The position numbers were made by a program, and so were the translations under genes. Shown here piece after piece: positions 35,894 to 46,639 of a stretch of 64,000 nt of DNA. The notes under the pieces were generated by a model, which searched no databases, was not told where the DNA came from, and saw only the letters and a list, made by a program, of their open reading frames with translations. The stretch comes from Macrolepiota albuminosa (Eukaryota > Basidiomycota > Agaricomycetes > Agaricales > Agaricaceae). The stretch lies in contig JAMWFC010000117.1 of assembly GCA_027475525.1 (NCBI GenBank), forward strand, positions 2,590,183 through 2,654,182, read 5' to 3'. The stretch's first letter is position 1; each line of letters opens with the position of its first letter.

Positions 35894-36998
35894 CTAGAAC
35901 ATCAAACCCGCAATGAGACCTCCAAGTGCCAAAATGCCGGAAGCGCTGACACCCATGTGTAGAGCACCGTTGTTTGAAGGAGAAGGCGATGCGGCACTCC
36001 CGTCACTGGTAGTAGCGGTGTTAGAGGAGCCAGAGCTTTGCGTGCCAGAAGACGTCGCAATGGGACCACCAGGATTTACGGCGGGACTACCAGGAAGGCC
36101 AGAAGGATTTGCAGGGGAACCACCAGAAGACACAACGGGAGCACCGGAAGGAGGCGCACCAGAACCACCAGGGGCCGCACCGGGGGCACTGGAATCACCA
36201 GGAGCTGCACCGGGGGCACCGGAACCACCAGCTGCACCCGTCGAGGCAGATGTACCGGCGGGAGCGGGAGCGCCGGGTGGGGGTGGAGCAGAAGTGGAAG
36301 CGTTAGCGGCAGCCTGCGAGTATGGAGTTAGTGGATCGGAGAAAGGATTGATGTGACGGTAATAGTTACCTGGAAAGCGTTGAAACTCTTGTCGGCAGTA
36401 GGGTTGATAGCAAAGACCATTCCAGATTGGCAGTGACTAAAAAAAAGGTGAGTGAGTAATTAATGTACGTTCGTGAAATGAGTTATTTACACTATGGGAT
36501 TAGTCTGGGCACAATAAAACCACAAGGGGGCAGAAGTGTTCTGAATGGTAATGCTCCATTGAGGGAACGGAGGGCTAGTGTTAGTGACCGCTTTAAATCC
36601 GGAATTAGACCCTCCAGGTAAAGGAGCACATGGGCTAGCAAAAGATGACTGTGTAACAGACTAGATTACACGTCGTTAAATGTGCTCAATAAGAGGAAAT
36701 ATCCACGTTACATACGTGGTTCTTGGCACGGCTGTCAGGCAACGGTAAGCATTGCGCAGACCAATGAAATTCGAAACTTGGACATACAACTCGAAGATGA
36801 TACTGTCTCCAGCTTGAACATTGCTGATACTCGGAGGGCTAAAGGCGAGCTTTTCGTGTGAAGATAGTGAGTTGTCCATTCTTGTCGAGGAGTAACAGAC
36901 AGACTTACACTACCACCATCTCCGACCAAGACTGTTTGGCTGGCAGCGTAAGCGCCAGAGACAGTGGCGAAAGCGAAGAGAACGGATGAAAATTGCAT
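35894..36998 (-). CDS. GPI-anchored extracellular cupredoxin-like Ser-rich protein
   Basis: Secreted, probably cell-surface, blue-copper-like protein of fungi. The signal peptide MQFSSVLFAFATVSGAYA is followed by SQTVLVGDGGS and PSISNVQAGDSIIFE, a cupredoxin strand. After small introns comes AKNHSVTQSSFASPC with the first His ligand. PLWFYCAQTNPISHCQSGMV supplies the Cys, His and Met ligands of a type-1 copper site. A Pro/Gly/Ala/Ser-rich stalk of ~110 residues follows, with repeats such as PGAAPG and GAPGG. The hydrophobic end GILALGGLIAGLMF is a GPI-anchor signal. It is transcribed divergently from the thioredoxin gene. Copper binding is inferred from the ligands. Confidence 0.82.
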
Positions 36999-37615
36999 TT
37001 CAACCAACGAACGATCAACAAACGATTAACAAAAGGATGTGGAGGTTCCGAGTGGTTTAAAGTACAGAGGACAGACTTCGAGCCTGTCGTAGAAGGCGTC
37101 AGGACATTCGATGCAGGAGTTGTCATTGAAATTAACCACTTACACTGCTCGTGAATACAGGCAAACCAACCGGTGGAGGGTGGGAGGGAAGAAAGGGAAG
37201 GAAGCAAGATGGGATAGCAACGGCCAGCTGCTATTGGGATTTATGTACCGGTGCTTCCCTTATCATTTGTGTACATGGAGACAAGTTGACAAGTTTCCAT
37301 CTCGCTGTTTCTGGATAGATCAACCCCGTGATATTGATGTACTGTCTAAATAAAATTAGAACACCCAATCGAAGCCATTGTATACAATAAATCGGAAGGG
37401 GTCCTTATGCCTTGAAGGGAGAACGTGGCATGTCAATTGTTCAATCAGAGACTCCAGGGTACGATACAACGTAATGGCTGGGAAGAGATTAACCAAAGTA
37501 GTACAATAGGGGTCTTCATGACAGATCAACAAAAGATGCATCAAGAATCAGGTTGCTTTGTCACTTGCCGGAACAGATTTGTCAGAAATCATTTTTGCGA
37601 ATCAAGTTTCTAGCC
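36999..37615. promoter_or_regulatory. Divergent promoter region, cupredoxin and thioredoxin genes
   Basis: About 620 bp without a supported exon. AT-rich blocks near 37340-37400. Confidence 0.4.
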
Positions 37616-38218
37616 ATGTCTGTGTCACTCCGTTCGCTTCAGAAAGCGTGGGTAGGTTCATCCACGCGTGTTCGTCTCACAGGTTTCCGCGCCCTGCACG
37701 CGACGTCGCGTCGCTCTGAGCAGTACCCGAATGCAGACCTTGCGGTACGTCAAGCTTTCGCCAACTTTGTTGTACTCAAATTATATTGGCCGCGTAGACA
37801 TTCAATAAGGTCGTAGGCACTCAAGACAGACTTGTCCTAGTGGACTTCTATGCCGAGTACGTTACACTCTTTCCTAGGCAGAAAGGCCAACTTCTATTGT
37901 ACTTCTAGTTGGTGCGGGCCATGCCGTCAACTCTCGCCCATCTTGGAGAAGTTCAGCACAGACGCTAGCATCAAGTCCGGCTCTGGGCTGCCAATTGATG
38001 TCGTGAAGATTGACACAGAGAATGAGCAAGTCCTCTCGCTCGCCCACCACTACAAAGTGTGTTTTCTATACCATTCATTGTTCTTCTTGCTCACCGGAAG
38101 TCTTTCCCAGGTTCGGGCACTTCCCACCGTTGTCGCATTTCGGAATGGGGAAGCTGTAGATCAATTTGTCGGCATGCTCGGTGAGGACGGAGTGAAGCGA
38201 TTCCTCCAAAAATTGTAA
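37616..38218 (+). CDS. Mitochondrial thioredoxin
   Basis: Disulfide reductase with a mitochondrial presequence. MSVSLRSLQKAWVGSSTRVR is Arg/Ser rich, and the likely cleavage region is around LHATSRRSEQY. After two short introns the active site reads DFYADWCGPCRQLSPIL, with the WCGPC motif intact (intron 37860-37911 lies just before the Trp). LPIDVVKIDTENEQVLSLAH and VRALPTVVAFRNGEAVDQFV, containing the conserved cis-Pro, follow. The end is GVKRFLQKL. Predicted mature size is about 110 residues, normal for thioredoxin. It would be reduced by a mitochondrial thioredoxin reductase encoded elsewhere. Confidence 0.88.
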
Positions 38219-38697
38219 TGGAGATACAATCGACCACCTCATAACCCTTCAATCACCAATGCGCCGCTGAAAAGGACGAACGTATACGACCCCGAATGAC
38301 TATGATTCCGAGCTGGTCGGGCCGGGTAAGAGGGTTGAGATAGTCCCTGTCAAAACGTCCGGAACTTACCAGACTTGTCCAATTCTCTATTAAGCGTGAA
38401 CCTAGGCAGGAGGCATGCAGGCACAGTGTTTGGCGAACCACTAGATGTATTTTGCATGCAGTACAATGAGTCGACCAAAAAAAAGCATGAGATGAAAAAA
38501 AGAGAGGACAGTTAAGTTACATATGGGCAAAGAACCAGAAAAAAGGTATCCTATATATATAAAACGGAAAAGGGGTAAGGTAGGTTACAGGCAGAGGAGA
38601 TGGGTGCGGTGGGACGTCTCATCTTTTTACAAGGAGTCTACAAGTCCAGTAGGTGACTGAATAGCAAAGCAAGGGCGAAGAATGGGGTACGATATGG
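38219..38697. other. Convergent 3' spacer
   Basis: About 480 bp between the thioredoxin and first G-gamma stop codons. Contains A-rich runs (for example 38479-38500) but no exon. Confidence 0.4.
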
Positions 38698-39060
38698 TTA
38701 CTGGATTGAACAGCACCCGCAGTTGCCACTGCTCTGTGGACCGTATGGGTCGTCGGACTTGCCAACTGGTCCCCAGACGGAGGGAACCTAGAGGACGGCA
38801 CGCTTAGCATCACAAGATCAAGCACCCAGGGTCAAGGGCACTTACCAGATGATCTTTCGTCGTCTTGCAGTAACGAATGAGGCTGGAAGAGCTCATTCAG
38901 CAGGCCCGTGGGATGAGATGATGGACGCTCACCTTGCGCTGGCTTCGCTCACGCGTACTCTGGGACGTGCTAGATCCTCTCGTAGGCGTTGGTTATGCTC
39001 CACTAATCGCCGTAGCTTGAGCTCCGACATCGTTTGACGACCGCCTGTGCGAGAATTCAT
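38698..39060 (-). CDS. Heterotrimeric G-protein gamma subunit, copy A
   Basis: Small prenylated partner of G-beta, working at the plasma membrane, in fungi often in pheromone or nutrient signalling. Three exons: [20 protein letters not shown] with [14 protein letters not shown] (an amphipathic coiled-coil helix), then [15 protein letters not shown], then [17 protein letters not shown] and the tail [10 protein letters not shown]. Introns lie at about 38922-38880 and 38840-38790. The CaaX box is CSIQ, with an extra Cys just before it suited to palmitoylation. It lies 560 bp from a second gamma gene in the same orientation. A second ATG at MSELK is possible but gives a shorter N-terminus. Confidence 0.87.
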
Positions 39061-39620
39061 GATGGAAAAGCTGTGTCTGTCGGGGACGTCGTATCAGCGA
39101 GATGGTTTATAAACAAAGCTGGAGGACTACTCACGGCTAACAGAGACGAGGAGTGGGGTGCTATGCAGCCAAAAGTGGACAGGTTTATGTTGTGATAAAG
39201 AAATGCTCGTAGTCTGTCGCCGTCACGATCAGAACCTGAGAACAGCCAATCCTAACAAAGCAGCCCATCAGACCAACTTCTGCATCAGTTTGTAGAATGT
39301 AAATTATTTCGCTACAGCGCTGATACCACGCTGTGCACATGGATACTTGATGGATACCTGTAAGGTACAGACAGGGAATGAAAATGTATAACTATGTAAA
39401 GCAAGTATGATCCTAAAATTATTACTGGACAGCCAATTCCAAAAGACTAAAAACAATGCGACAGGGTCCGTCTGGACTCGAAATGAGACTACAGCTCATT
39501 GGTCGGCAGCGGTGGTAAACGAATGTAAGGTTAATTGGATGGTATGCAGAGTTTACGATATGACTAAAGCGGTGGTATGTGCGACAAGGAGACGATACAA
39601 ATGCACTTGAGACAATCAAG
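39061..39620. promoter_or_regulatory. Promoter of G-gamma copy A and 3' region of copy B
   Basis: About 560 bp between the two tandem G-gamma genes. No exon is supported. Confidence 0.4.
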
Positions 39621-40002
39621 TCACATAACGACACAGTTGCATCCTTGAGCCGGCGGTGCGTAGGGGTCTTCATTCTTGTTCAAAGGTCCCCAGACAGATG
39701 GCAACTGGTGGTTAATGATGGAAGGATCAGCACAGGGTTTATTCAATAAATTGCACAGGGCACCGGATCAGAGGGACGTACCAAGGAATCTTTGGTATTC
39801 TTACAATACTGAATCAGACTACAGCGCAAATCAACATATGCAAAAATATGGAAGGAGATAAAACATACTCCGCGCTGGCCATGCTCACACGGATTCTATC
39901 CAGAGCAAGGTCCTCCCTTAGCCGTTGGTTGTGTTCCGTCAATCTGCGCAGCTTGATCTCGGACATGGATTGCTTTCCAGGAAACTCAGTGGCTTGCAGC
40001 AT
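39621..40002 (-). CDS. Heterotrimeric G-protein gamma subunit, copy B
   Basis: Paralogue of the neighbouring gamma gene with the same three-exon layout. Exon 1 reads [20 protein letters not shown] then [20 protein letters not shown]. Exon 2 reads [13 protein letters not shown]. Exon 3 has [20 protein letters not shown] and ends CNCVVM, a standard farnesylation CaaX box, with a preceding Cys for palmitoylation. The helix and the CK-x-TKD block are almost identical to copy A, while the N-terminal ~12 residues and the tail differ. Intron positions match, so the pair arose by tandem gene duplication. Confidence 0.9.
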
Positions 40003-40251
40003 TTCAATTAAAATCGACGCTAACCTTAGGGGGCCTGGTATTCATGCTGTGCAAAAGAAGCAACGATTTGCCAACCGCGGGCTGATAACTGAGATTTATA
40101 ATCTTTCTTAGTATTTCATGCACAGACAAGGCTGGAATGCAGAACTCCCTGCACACACCAACGTAACAGAAAACAGAGAAAGGCGATATAACGTTTGAAC
40201 ACAACGTGCAAGAACAAATCGGCGGAGTTTAAATTCCTTCTCCTGAACGTC

Positions 40252-41348
40252 ATGGGCAAAACGCGCATATCACCCCCTGAGCGCTCAAGGCGCCTACCAG
40301 GTGCTTCGTCTACGGGTAAGTAGAGTCCAACAGTGAGGTTATGCCGTTTTACGCGTCGATTCTAGTCCATAAACCACGAAAGACAACGACTGAGTTCCCA
40401 AAACGTTACTCGACGCGAACGCACACTAGCAAGCCGTTCAGGAGCTCTCGTGGCACGGAAACACGTCCACGGAGAACTTTTCTATCCGACCATAAGTGCA
40501 CGTTTGGCCCCGACGACCTTACCTTTTGCAACTCAGATCCCGAAGGACCGCAAAGCGAAGATGACGAGCAGGAATCTGAGGATGACGACAATTCCCTCTT
40601 TCATTGGAAGTCGGAAAGTACCTTGTTTTCTGACCTTTTAGACGCGTCGTAAGCACTTTCGGACCTGGAAAGGCGCGCATATACTCATTTGGGTAGTGCC
40701 AGCGAGCAAGAAGACGATAATTACGATGAAATTGTCGACCTGTTGCAGCCTGCATTCGATGACCACGGCCGGGATCTCAAGAGGGAGATTGCGGAGACGT
40801 TGGTGCCGACCGTGAACCGTGTCAAGGATCTATACGGACAAATTGATTCCAAGGTCGATGTCAGTTTTGCGAAAGGTATCATTACGTTCAATAACGCCTG
40901 CAAAGAACTGGAGATGCTTGAAATGCGGGACGAGGATGACCTCAAGGATGCTCTAGCACAATTCAAGGTCTTCTCATTTGTCTCAACGCTTTGTTGCAAG
41001 ATGAATGACAATCTCGGTGGTCATGACAGCTGAAAAATGAAGAGTTACTTCACCAACTCATCGAGGCATATGCGGCTCGTGATAGACTCTGGGCTGATTT
41101 CGAAAAAGCTATCAAGGAACATGGTGACTCTTTTTACAGCGCGCGTATTCAAAGACAAATACCACTGACATGATTTGCTCTCTCGAACCATAGTGGAGCC
41201 GGCGCTCGAGGTGTTACGAGACCTGCCAGCAAGTGTCGAGCACTTAATTGGGAACTTGGAGAAAGAGTCTAGGACCCTAGAGAAAGAGGATTCTAAATCC
41301 CTGAGCGCTGCAGAGAAGCAGATACAGAAGTTACTCGCCAAGGCATGA
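40252..41348 (+). CDS. Coiled-coil protein of unknown function
   Basis: Five exons joined by GT/AG introns. MGKTRISPPERSRRLPGASS is followed by VHKPRKTTTEFPKRYSTR, then a Ser/Glu-rich acidic patch (SEDDEQESEDDDNS). A 50-nt intron (40648-40697) then joins SDLLDAS to ASEQEDDNYDEIVDLLQPAF. The rest is helical and charged: REIAETLVPTVNRVKDLYGQ, NNACKELEMLEMRDEDDLKD, LIEAYAARDRLWADFEKAIK, EHLIGNLEKESRTLEKED, ending IQKLLAKA. Overall about 250 residues, a basic disordered head and a coiled-coil tail. I do not recognise the family; a structural or kinetochore/DNA-linked role would be a guess. The gene is divergent from G-gamma copy B, with 249 bp between starts. Confidence 0.65.
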
Positions 41349-42225
41349 GGCAACAAGAAGTAAAAATCACTGACGGCTGCTATTCTGGATTGCTTGACAG
41401 ATCTGGGCACTTGCTTACCTCTCACTTGTATTTTCCACTGTTTACTGTGTGAATGAATCTCTGTTGTTGATGCTATAGGCAGTTGGCTCTTGTCTACCAT
41501 AACCTATGCGTAATAGGCGAGTCAGCCTCGTCTTGCACCGCTTGTGCCCGACCTCTTCTGAGCATCTACGGCTGGCCACCACCTTAGCGTGCACTGACTA
41601 GATTCCCAGGAGATTTAATTTATCTTCGTATCAATCATCTGCCACATCTCATTATGTCAAGATTGATTAATCAATCTTCATAGTTTCCACGTTTTTTATC
41701 TATTATTCACACATACTCTCCTTGAGGAGTGCATTGTGTACAATATATACGAAAATACAACATAAAAATTTTGAAACTTGACTCGGAAAGTCAATGAAGA
41801 AAAAGGCCGCTCTGGGCGTTAAGAAGATGCATGGGATTACACCAGATATTTATCTATGGACGTGAAACGGGAATCCTCTGAATTCGAAGGAATTACTAAA
41901 AGTGAACGAACAGTGCGAGCTGGAACCTGAGTTCACACGTAATCTTTCGGATGACTGAGCGCAGAATCGGGTATACAAGAATAGCGAGTTCACAAGCTAT
42001 CTACTCGTTGGCCTGAGAGCATCGATCGATCTAATCTACAATCAAATGAACCTTCCAACGCCTGATACATGAGTGTATGTTTGAATCCACCCATTCGCTA
42101 CAATTACAGAAAGGTGTCCGCATATGTTGTAATAAAGGAAGTACACACATGGATATTCTGTTCGATCAAAAGGACATATGTACATAGTCGCGTCACTCTT
42201 TTCGAACTTCAGTAAGCTTCAGTAC
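41349..42225. other. Convergent intergenic region
   Basis: About 880 bp of AT-rich DNA with no supported exon. It contains the first copy of a short direct repeat (42008-42052). Confidence 0.5.
42008..42052 (+). repeat. Dispersed direct repeat, copy 1
   Basis: Bases 42019-42052 (34 bp, starting GCATCGATCGATCTAATC) are identical to 44369-44402. The preceding 13 bases (TTGGCCTGAGAGC) match 44352-44364 with one change; copy 2 has about six extra bases between the two blocks. Confidence 0.85.
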
Positions 42226-43513
42226 TCAGTCTTCATTACCCCACTCATCCATGGTCTCAACTAATTCCTTCGCCTGTTCGCTAGGATTGTATTTGTTGGT
42301 GTTCTTGTTCCATCCCGTGTGTATGTCGACGAACTGCAGAGGATTGGCTGCATTGGCTAGTACAAATCCTTGACAGTCTCTAAGGCCAACAGTATCCGCG
42401 CCCATACAGGCACGGAGAATACTTTGATCTGACTGTCAGGGGAGTCGAGTACATAAAGGAGAGAACTCATACCGTTTGTACGTCTCGTCACTCTTAGAGT
42501 GCGGGATGCTCTGCCTGCTAAGTGCAGCTTTAAAGGATGATTTTGACTTTTGGAATTTTGTTCCCGTCATCCAATCGGTGAACAAAACAAATCCATCCTT
42601 TATACTCTCGTTGCCCTGCTGAACCTCGCCCTCAAGAAAACCATAGTTTCCCATAGGCAGGCTCACATCGACATCAGCACGCAGGTAATCTTGCATAAGC
42701 TTCTGAAGCTCTTTCCTAGTGTTGTAAACCTTCCACGCTTGGTTTCTGACCTGCCAAATCCCCAGCGCTTCGCGACTATCGAAATGTTTTGACCAAGGTA
42801 GTAGCGTTACTTTGCCTTGATAGGTGAATCGAACGTCGGCCATAGTTGCAACAGCTTCGAACAAATTTGGATCCAGAACGAACAAAGAAGCCTTGGTACT
42901 TACTGGGTAGTTGAACACAGGACAAGGCAGGTTGTATCAATCAACCAGACAAGAAGTCTTTATTATCTACACCCCAACATCACATGGACTTAGATCGCGG
43001 CAATGACACGTGAGGCGAAGATTCGAATGCTCCCTTAATTTGAATTCTAGAACTTCCAATTGGACAACAACCATATCTCCCGTCTGCGGCAATCATGCAC
43101 CTAGTCCCGTGTCCTTCAGGGTGCTAGCAGGAACAGACATCAATACCCATTTCTTGCCCTGCATTTCATATATGGGATAAACTGCCCCCGAACAGCCTTC
43201 CTTCATGACACATTGCTGCAGCTCAATCCTGACACAGTAAGGTGAAAACAAGTTCAGGTAGTTAGGAAATACAAACATACATGTCTTCAAATTCTGTTTC
43301 ATTTGAAGAAGAAGGCAACGATTTCCTAAAGAAACATAAATCCTAAAGACGAGGCGCATTTTAGTTACGAGCAACGAAGTTCCTGTCAAGAAATACATTC
43401 TTGTAACTGACCTGCATCAGATTGTTCTTGAGTTTGACTTGCTCGAATCCACCATAACGAGTATCCTGGCGAATGAGCGTAAAGTCATCATGATTGTAGT
43501 TGAAATCATCCAT
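42226..43513 (-). CDS. Unrecognised multi-exon protein
   Basis: The first exon is MDDFNYNHDDFTLIRQDTRY then GGFEQVKLKNNLMQ. Spliced exons continue CFFRKSLPSSSNETEFED, IELQQCVMKEGCSGAVYPIY and EMQGKKW. A possible 64-nt intron leads to TGDMVVVQLEVLEFKLREHS. After a less certain intron around 42890-43000 come ADVRFTYQGKVTLLPWSKHF, DSREALGIWQVRNQAWKVYN and LPMGNYGFLEGEVQQGNESI. The end is SILRACMGADTVGLRDCQGF, VLANAANPLQFVDIHTGWNK and VETMDEWGNED. I do not recognise it. No signal peptide or membrane segment is visible. It could instead be two genes, a ~100-residue protein (43513-43095) and a ~200-residue one (42843-42226). The doubtful intron is the key point. Confidence 0.5.
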
Positions 43514-43647
43514 AGTTCAGACAAATAAGAAGCCAACATAGGAGTTTGTGCTTATATAAAAGTCATATGTTCGGAGTCCCAAATCACGGTGTTTGCCACA
43601 TTCATCGTAGTTTTAAACACCGCGAACCATAACTCTGTGCAAACCAA

Positions 43648-44214
43648 ATGGTGAAACGCGACAAAGCAGCAAAGGGTAACTCACCTTCCGCCGTTTCTCT
43701 CGTCATTCCGTCTTTGTATCTTGGCCCAGTCTCAGCAGCATCGTCACAGGCTTTCCTGACCTCAACCGGCATAACACACGTCTTAAGCGTTGGGGCTAGC
43801 CCGACAAAACCAGTTGAGGGTATAACGTACAACCGTATATCCATCAACGACTCTCCATCTTCCTCCATTACCAAAGTCTGCGACACTGCCTGTGATATCA
43901 TTGACGAGGCACTCAAGTCACGCAATGGCGCAGGAAAGATCCTGGTGCATTGTTCGGCCGGGATATCTCGATCTCCTATGGTCGTGGCGGCCTACCTCAT
44001 CAGACGGCGAAATATGTCGCTGAAGGAGGCTTTACATCAAATTGTTGTCGTCCGCCCGCAAATATCGCCCAACTCGGGCTTCTTGCAGCAACTGAAGGAG
44101 CTCGAGCAGGAGCTGCGCGGGGAAGTGTCCTTGGACGTGGAAGAGCTGCCAAAGCGAGAGAAGGACCGATTAGCTCTGTTAGCACCTCCGGAACCCTCAG
44201 CGCCTGCGGCCTGA
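43648..44214 (+). CDS. Dual-specificity protein phosphatase
   Basis: Single exon of 188 residues. It opens MVKRDKAAKGNSPSAVSLVI and PSLYLGPVSAASSQAFLTST, the usual DUSP start in which an early strand precedes helix 1. SINDSPSSSITKVCDTACDI holds the general-acid Asp of the family. The catalytic loop is VHCSAGISRSPMVVAAYLI, an intact HCXXGXXR motif with the following Ser. KEALHQIVVVRPQISPNSGF is the standard C-terminal helix and PN-S/G-F motif. The tail (EVSLDVEELPKREKDRLALL) is charged. Substrate unknown; MAP kinases or other small targets are possible. Only 134 bp separates its start from the divergent upstream gene. Confidence 0.92.
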   Translation: MVKRDKAAKGNSPSAVSLVIPSLYLGPVSAASSQAFLTSTGITHVLSVGASPTKPVEGITYNRISINDSPSSSITKVCDTACDIIDEALKSRNGAGKILVHCSAGISRSPMVVAAYLIRRRNMSLKEALHQIVVVRPQISPNSGFLQQLKELEQELRGEVSLDVEELPKREKDRLALLAPPEPSAPAA

Positions 44215-44351
44215 TGGACGTCAAGTCAGTTATCAAGTCAGTTGTGGAAATTGGAATGCTCGTAATTAGCACATGTACACTTACCGTATAGCTTAATGCC
44301 GGTCGAATATATATATTATTAGAGGATAATTCGAGGAGAAAGCGATACTTA

Positions 44352-44402
44352 TTGGCCTCAGAGCATATGCATCGATCGATCTAATCTACAATCAAATGAA
44401 CC
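44352..44402 (+). repeat. Dispersed direct repeat, copy 2
   Basis: Second copy of the element at 42008-42052, in the same orientation, 2,350 bp away. It lies between the phosphatase stop and the ATG15 start. Confidence 0.85.
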
Positions 44403-44499
44403 ATGCCAGTTTGCAGATGATGATCATGATTTCTCCTTGTCTTCCACGGTCACTTGTATTAAGGGCTTCCATTCTCCGTAACAAACATATGCCATATAC

Positions 44500-45881
44500 A
44501 TGATCCCCGTCCTTTTTGTGTTATTCATATTCTTCAATATCTTCATATGTCACTTCATCCGAGCACAGCCTCTCCTAACTTTCAACTCGCAAACTATCTT
44601 ATGGCCTAACTCTAGAAACGATTTGGAACTTACTACTGGCTTTATTAAGGATCCGCAGTATGAGCTCTCCCTTCAGATACCTATAAAGTCTCTTTCGACA
44701 AAGGTTTTTCGTCCCCGTTCCCTTGCAGCACTGCATCATGCACGGTTAAGGTCATTGCATAATCAGGAAAGCGAAACCGTAGAGTGGGAAGAACTATACG
44801 TATCCGGTCCTGATGTGGAGGACAGACATACCCTATCTCAGCTTGCACGTATGTCTGGAAATGCATACGCGCTTCCTGGTCAGAGGAATTGGTACGAAGT
44901 TGACGCAACGTGGAATCAGGTTCGTCACGCCTTCGTATCCAAAGTGTGGAATCCATTATTGACGCGTGGACAGAGCTTCCCTTTCGGTTGGGAAGACGAG
45001 TCAGATGGATTTCGTGGACATGTTTTTATCTCATCCGACAATTCTACTATTGTTTTGGCAATAAAGGGTACGACACTCAATGGTCCTACGTCAAAGAAGG
45101 ACAAGTTTAACGATAATTTGTGAGGGATTACCTCATAGTTTGAGGAAATCGCTTACCTGTATCTAGACTTTTCTCCTGCTGTTGTGCTAGGGTCGACATT
45201 TCGTGGGTTTTCAGGACAGTGTGTGACTGCTATGCCCACAACTGGAGATGCGATGACGTTTGCCTCTCCGATGCACTCATTCAAGATAGTTTGTTTTATT
45301 CTATCGGTGTGGTTAGTTCAATGTATTTCTTTTCCTCACTGTCAAAACTCATTCAACTTCCTCAGCAACTTGTTGAAGATCTTCGTCTCATGTATCCATC
45401 ATCAAACATCTGGTTGGTAGGGCACTCTCTTGGCGGCGCACTAGCTAGTCTCCTTGGCTCTACCTACGGTTTCCCCGCAGTAGCTTTTGAATCTCCTGGG
45501 GAGCGACTCGCAGCGCATCGTCTCCATCTCCCGCTTCCTCCTTTGCAGGATTCGACAATACCACCGGTGGCTGTAACACATGTATATCATACTGGTGATC
45601 CTATACCTCAGGGTACATGTACCGGCTTTGGATCCCCATGTGCACAGGCAGGCTTTGCACTCGAAACGCGTTGTCATCTTGGGAAAAGCATCATTTTCGA
45701 CACGGTGGGAAAGTTGGGGTGGAGAGTCGACGTCAGGAAACATATAATCCGCGACGTGATAAGGAAGGTTCTAGAGATCGACGACATTGAATGGGAGGAG
45801 GGAAGAGATGTGCCTTTAGCACGAGCCGAAGAAGACTGCGTGGTGCGCTTTGTTTTTGAATCGAATTTTCCTAATTATTGA
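44500..45881 (+). CDS. ATG15: Autophagy-related vacuolar lipase Atg15
   Basis: Single-pass phospholipase that breaks down autophagic and multivesicular bodies in the vacuole lumen. An N-terminal membrane anchor (PVLFVLFIFFNIFICHFI) is followed by a lumenal domain. RLRSLHNQESETVEWEELYV and LSQLARMSGNAYALPGQRNW match the family. FPFGWEDESDGFRGHVFISS follows an intron. The Cys-rich CYAHNWRCDDVCLSDALIQD is diagnostic. The lipase loop WLVGHSLGGALASLLGSTYG has the catalytic Ser. VYHTGDPIPQGTCTGFGSPC carries the acid residue region and DVRKHIIRDVI the His. Introns at about 44920-44980, 45123-45167 and 45300-45340 restore the frame. Length of ~400 residues is normal. Confidence 0.92.
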
Positions 45882-46639
45882 ATGTCTCACAAAGGATTGT
45901 TACAAGTGGGAGTTTGGGCACTTCAAGGATGCTCCAGGAGAGGGTACCAAAGGTATTGCATAATGCCATCTCATACTTCGATATGTATCATCTAGGTAAA
46001 TGAAGGGTTTGATTGAATATATTCAGCGCCACATGTCATTCCTTTGATTCATATGTGCATTCGTGATTAATCGTGCAGTAAGTAGTCCTCGGATATTGTT
46101 GGGAATTCTTTGTAAACTCAATACTATTACACAAACCTTAAGGCCATTTGTTTAAGACCGCCATTGTTCGACTGTAGTTTTTGCTTTCATTAAAGGCCCC
46201 ACATAAGGTAAACAGCGTGACATTTCGACATTCTTTGAGCCGAAATAGGTCTTCTCTTGTTCTTTAACGTTTCAACCTAGATATTGGCACTCAGGGGACC
46301 TTTCAAGGTCGAGCAACCATGGTTGATGCAAGCAAGTTTTCTAAATATAACTTTAGCAGAAACTTTTCAGACTGATAAACTTGTGTATGATATATGACAG
46401 AAGCGTACCAAGACCAACTTAAAACGACTTATACCATACTAGGACATCAATATGCTCCGCAAATTTTCATCATGGTCCTTCATGTCAATACTTGGCCCTG
46501 GCTGATCGCTTACGACAAAAGCATTGTGCGCCATACGTATAAGTACCCTTTGCAATTGCTTCCAACATAGGTATTCACACCCGGAAAATTTTACCGTTCA
46601 CCCCGTCCGTCACTCATTCGTTTGCCTTCATCAAGCATC
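45882..46639. other. Intergenic region
   Basis: About 760 bp without supported coding sequence. It contains the promoter of the small secreted protein. A TATA-like TATAAG lies at 46539, about 100 bp before that start. Confidence 0.4.

Noticed and set aside
35913..36356. Gly/Pro/Thr-rich + strand open frames
   Set aside because: They are shadows of the low-complexity stalk of the cupredoxin gene on the other strand.
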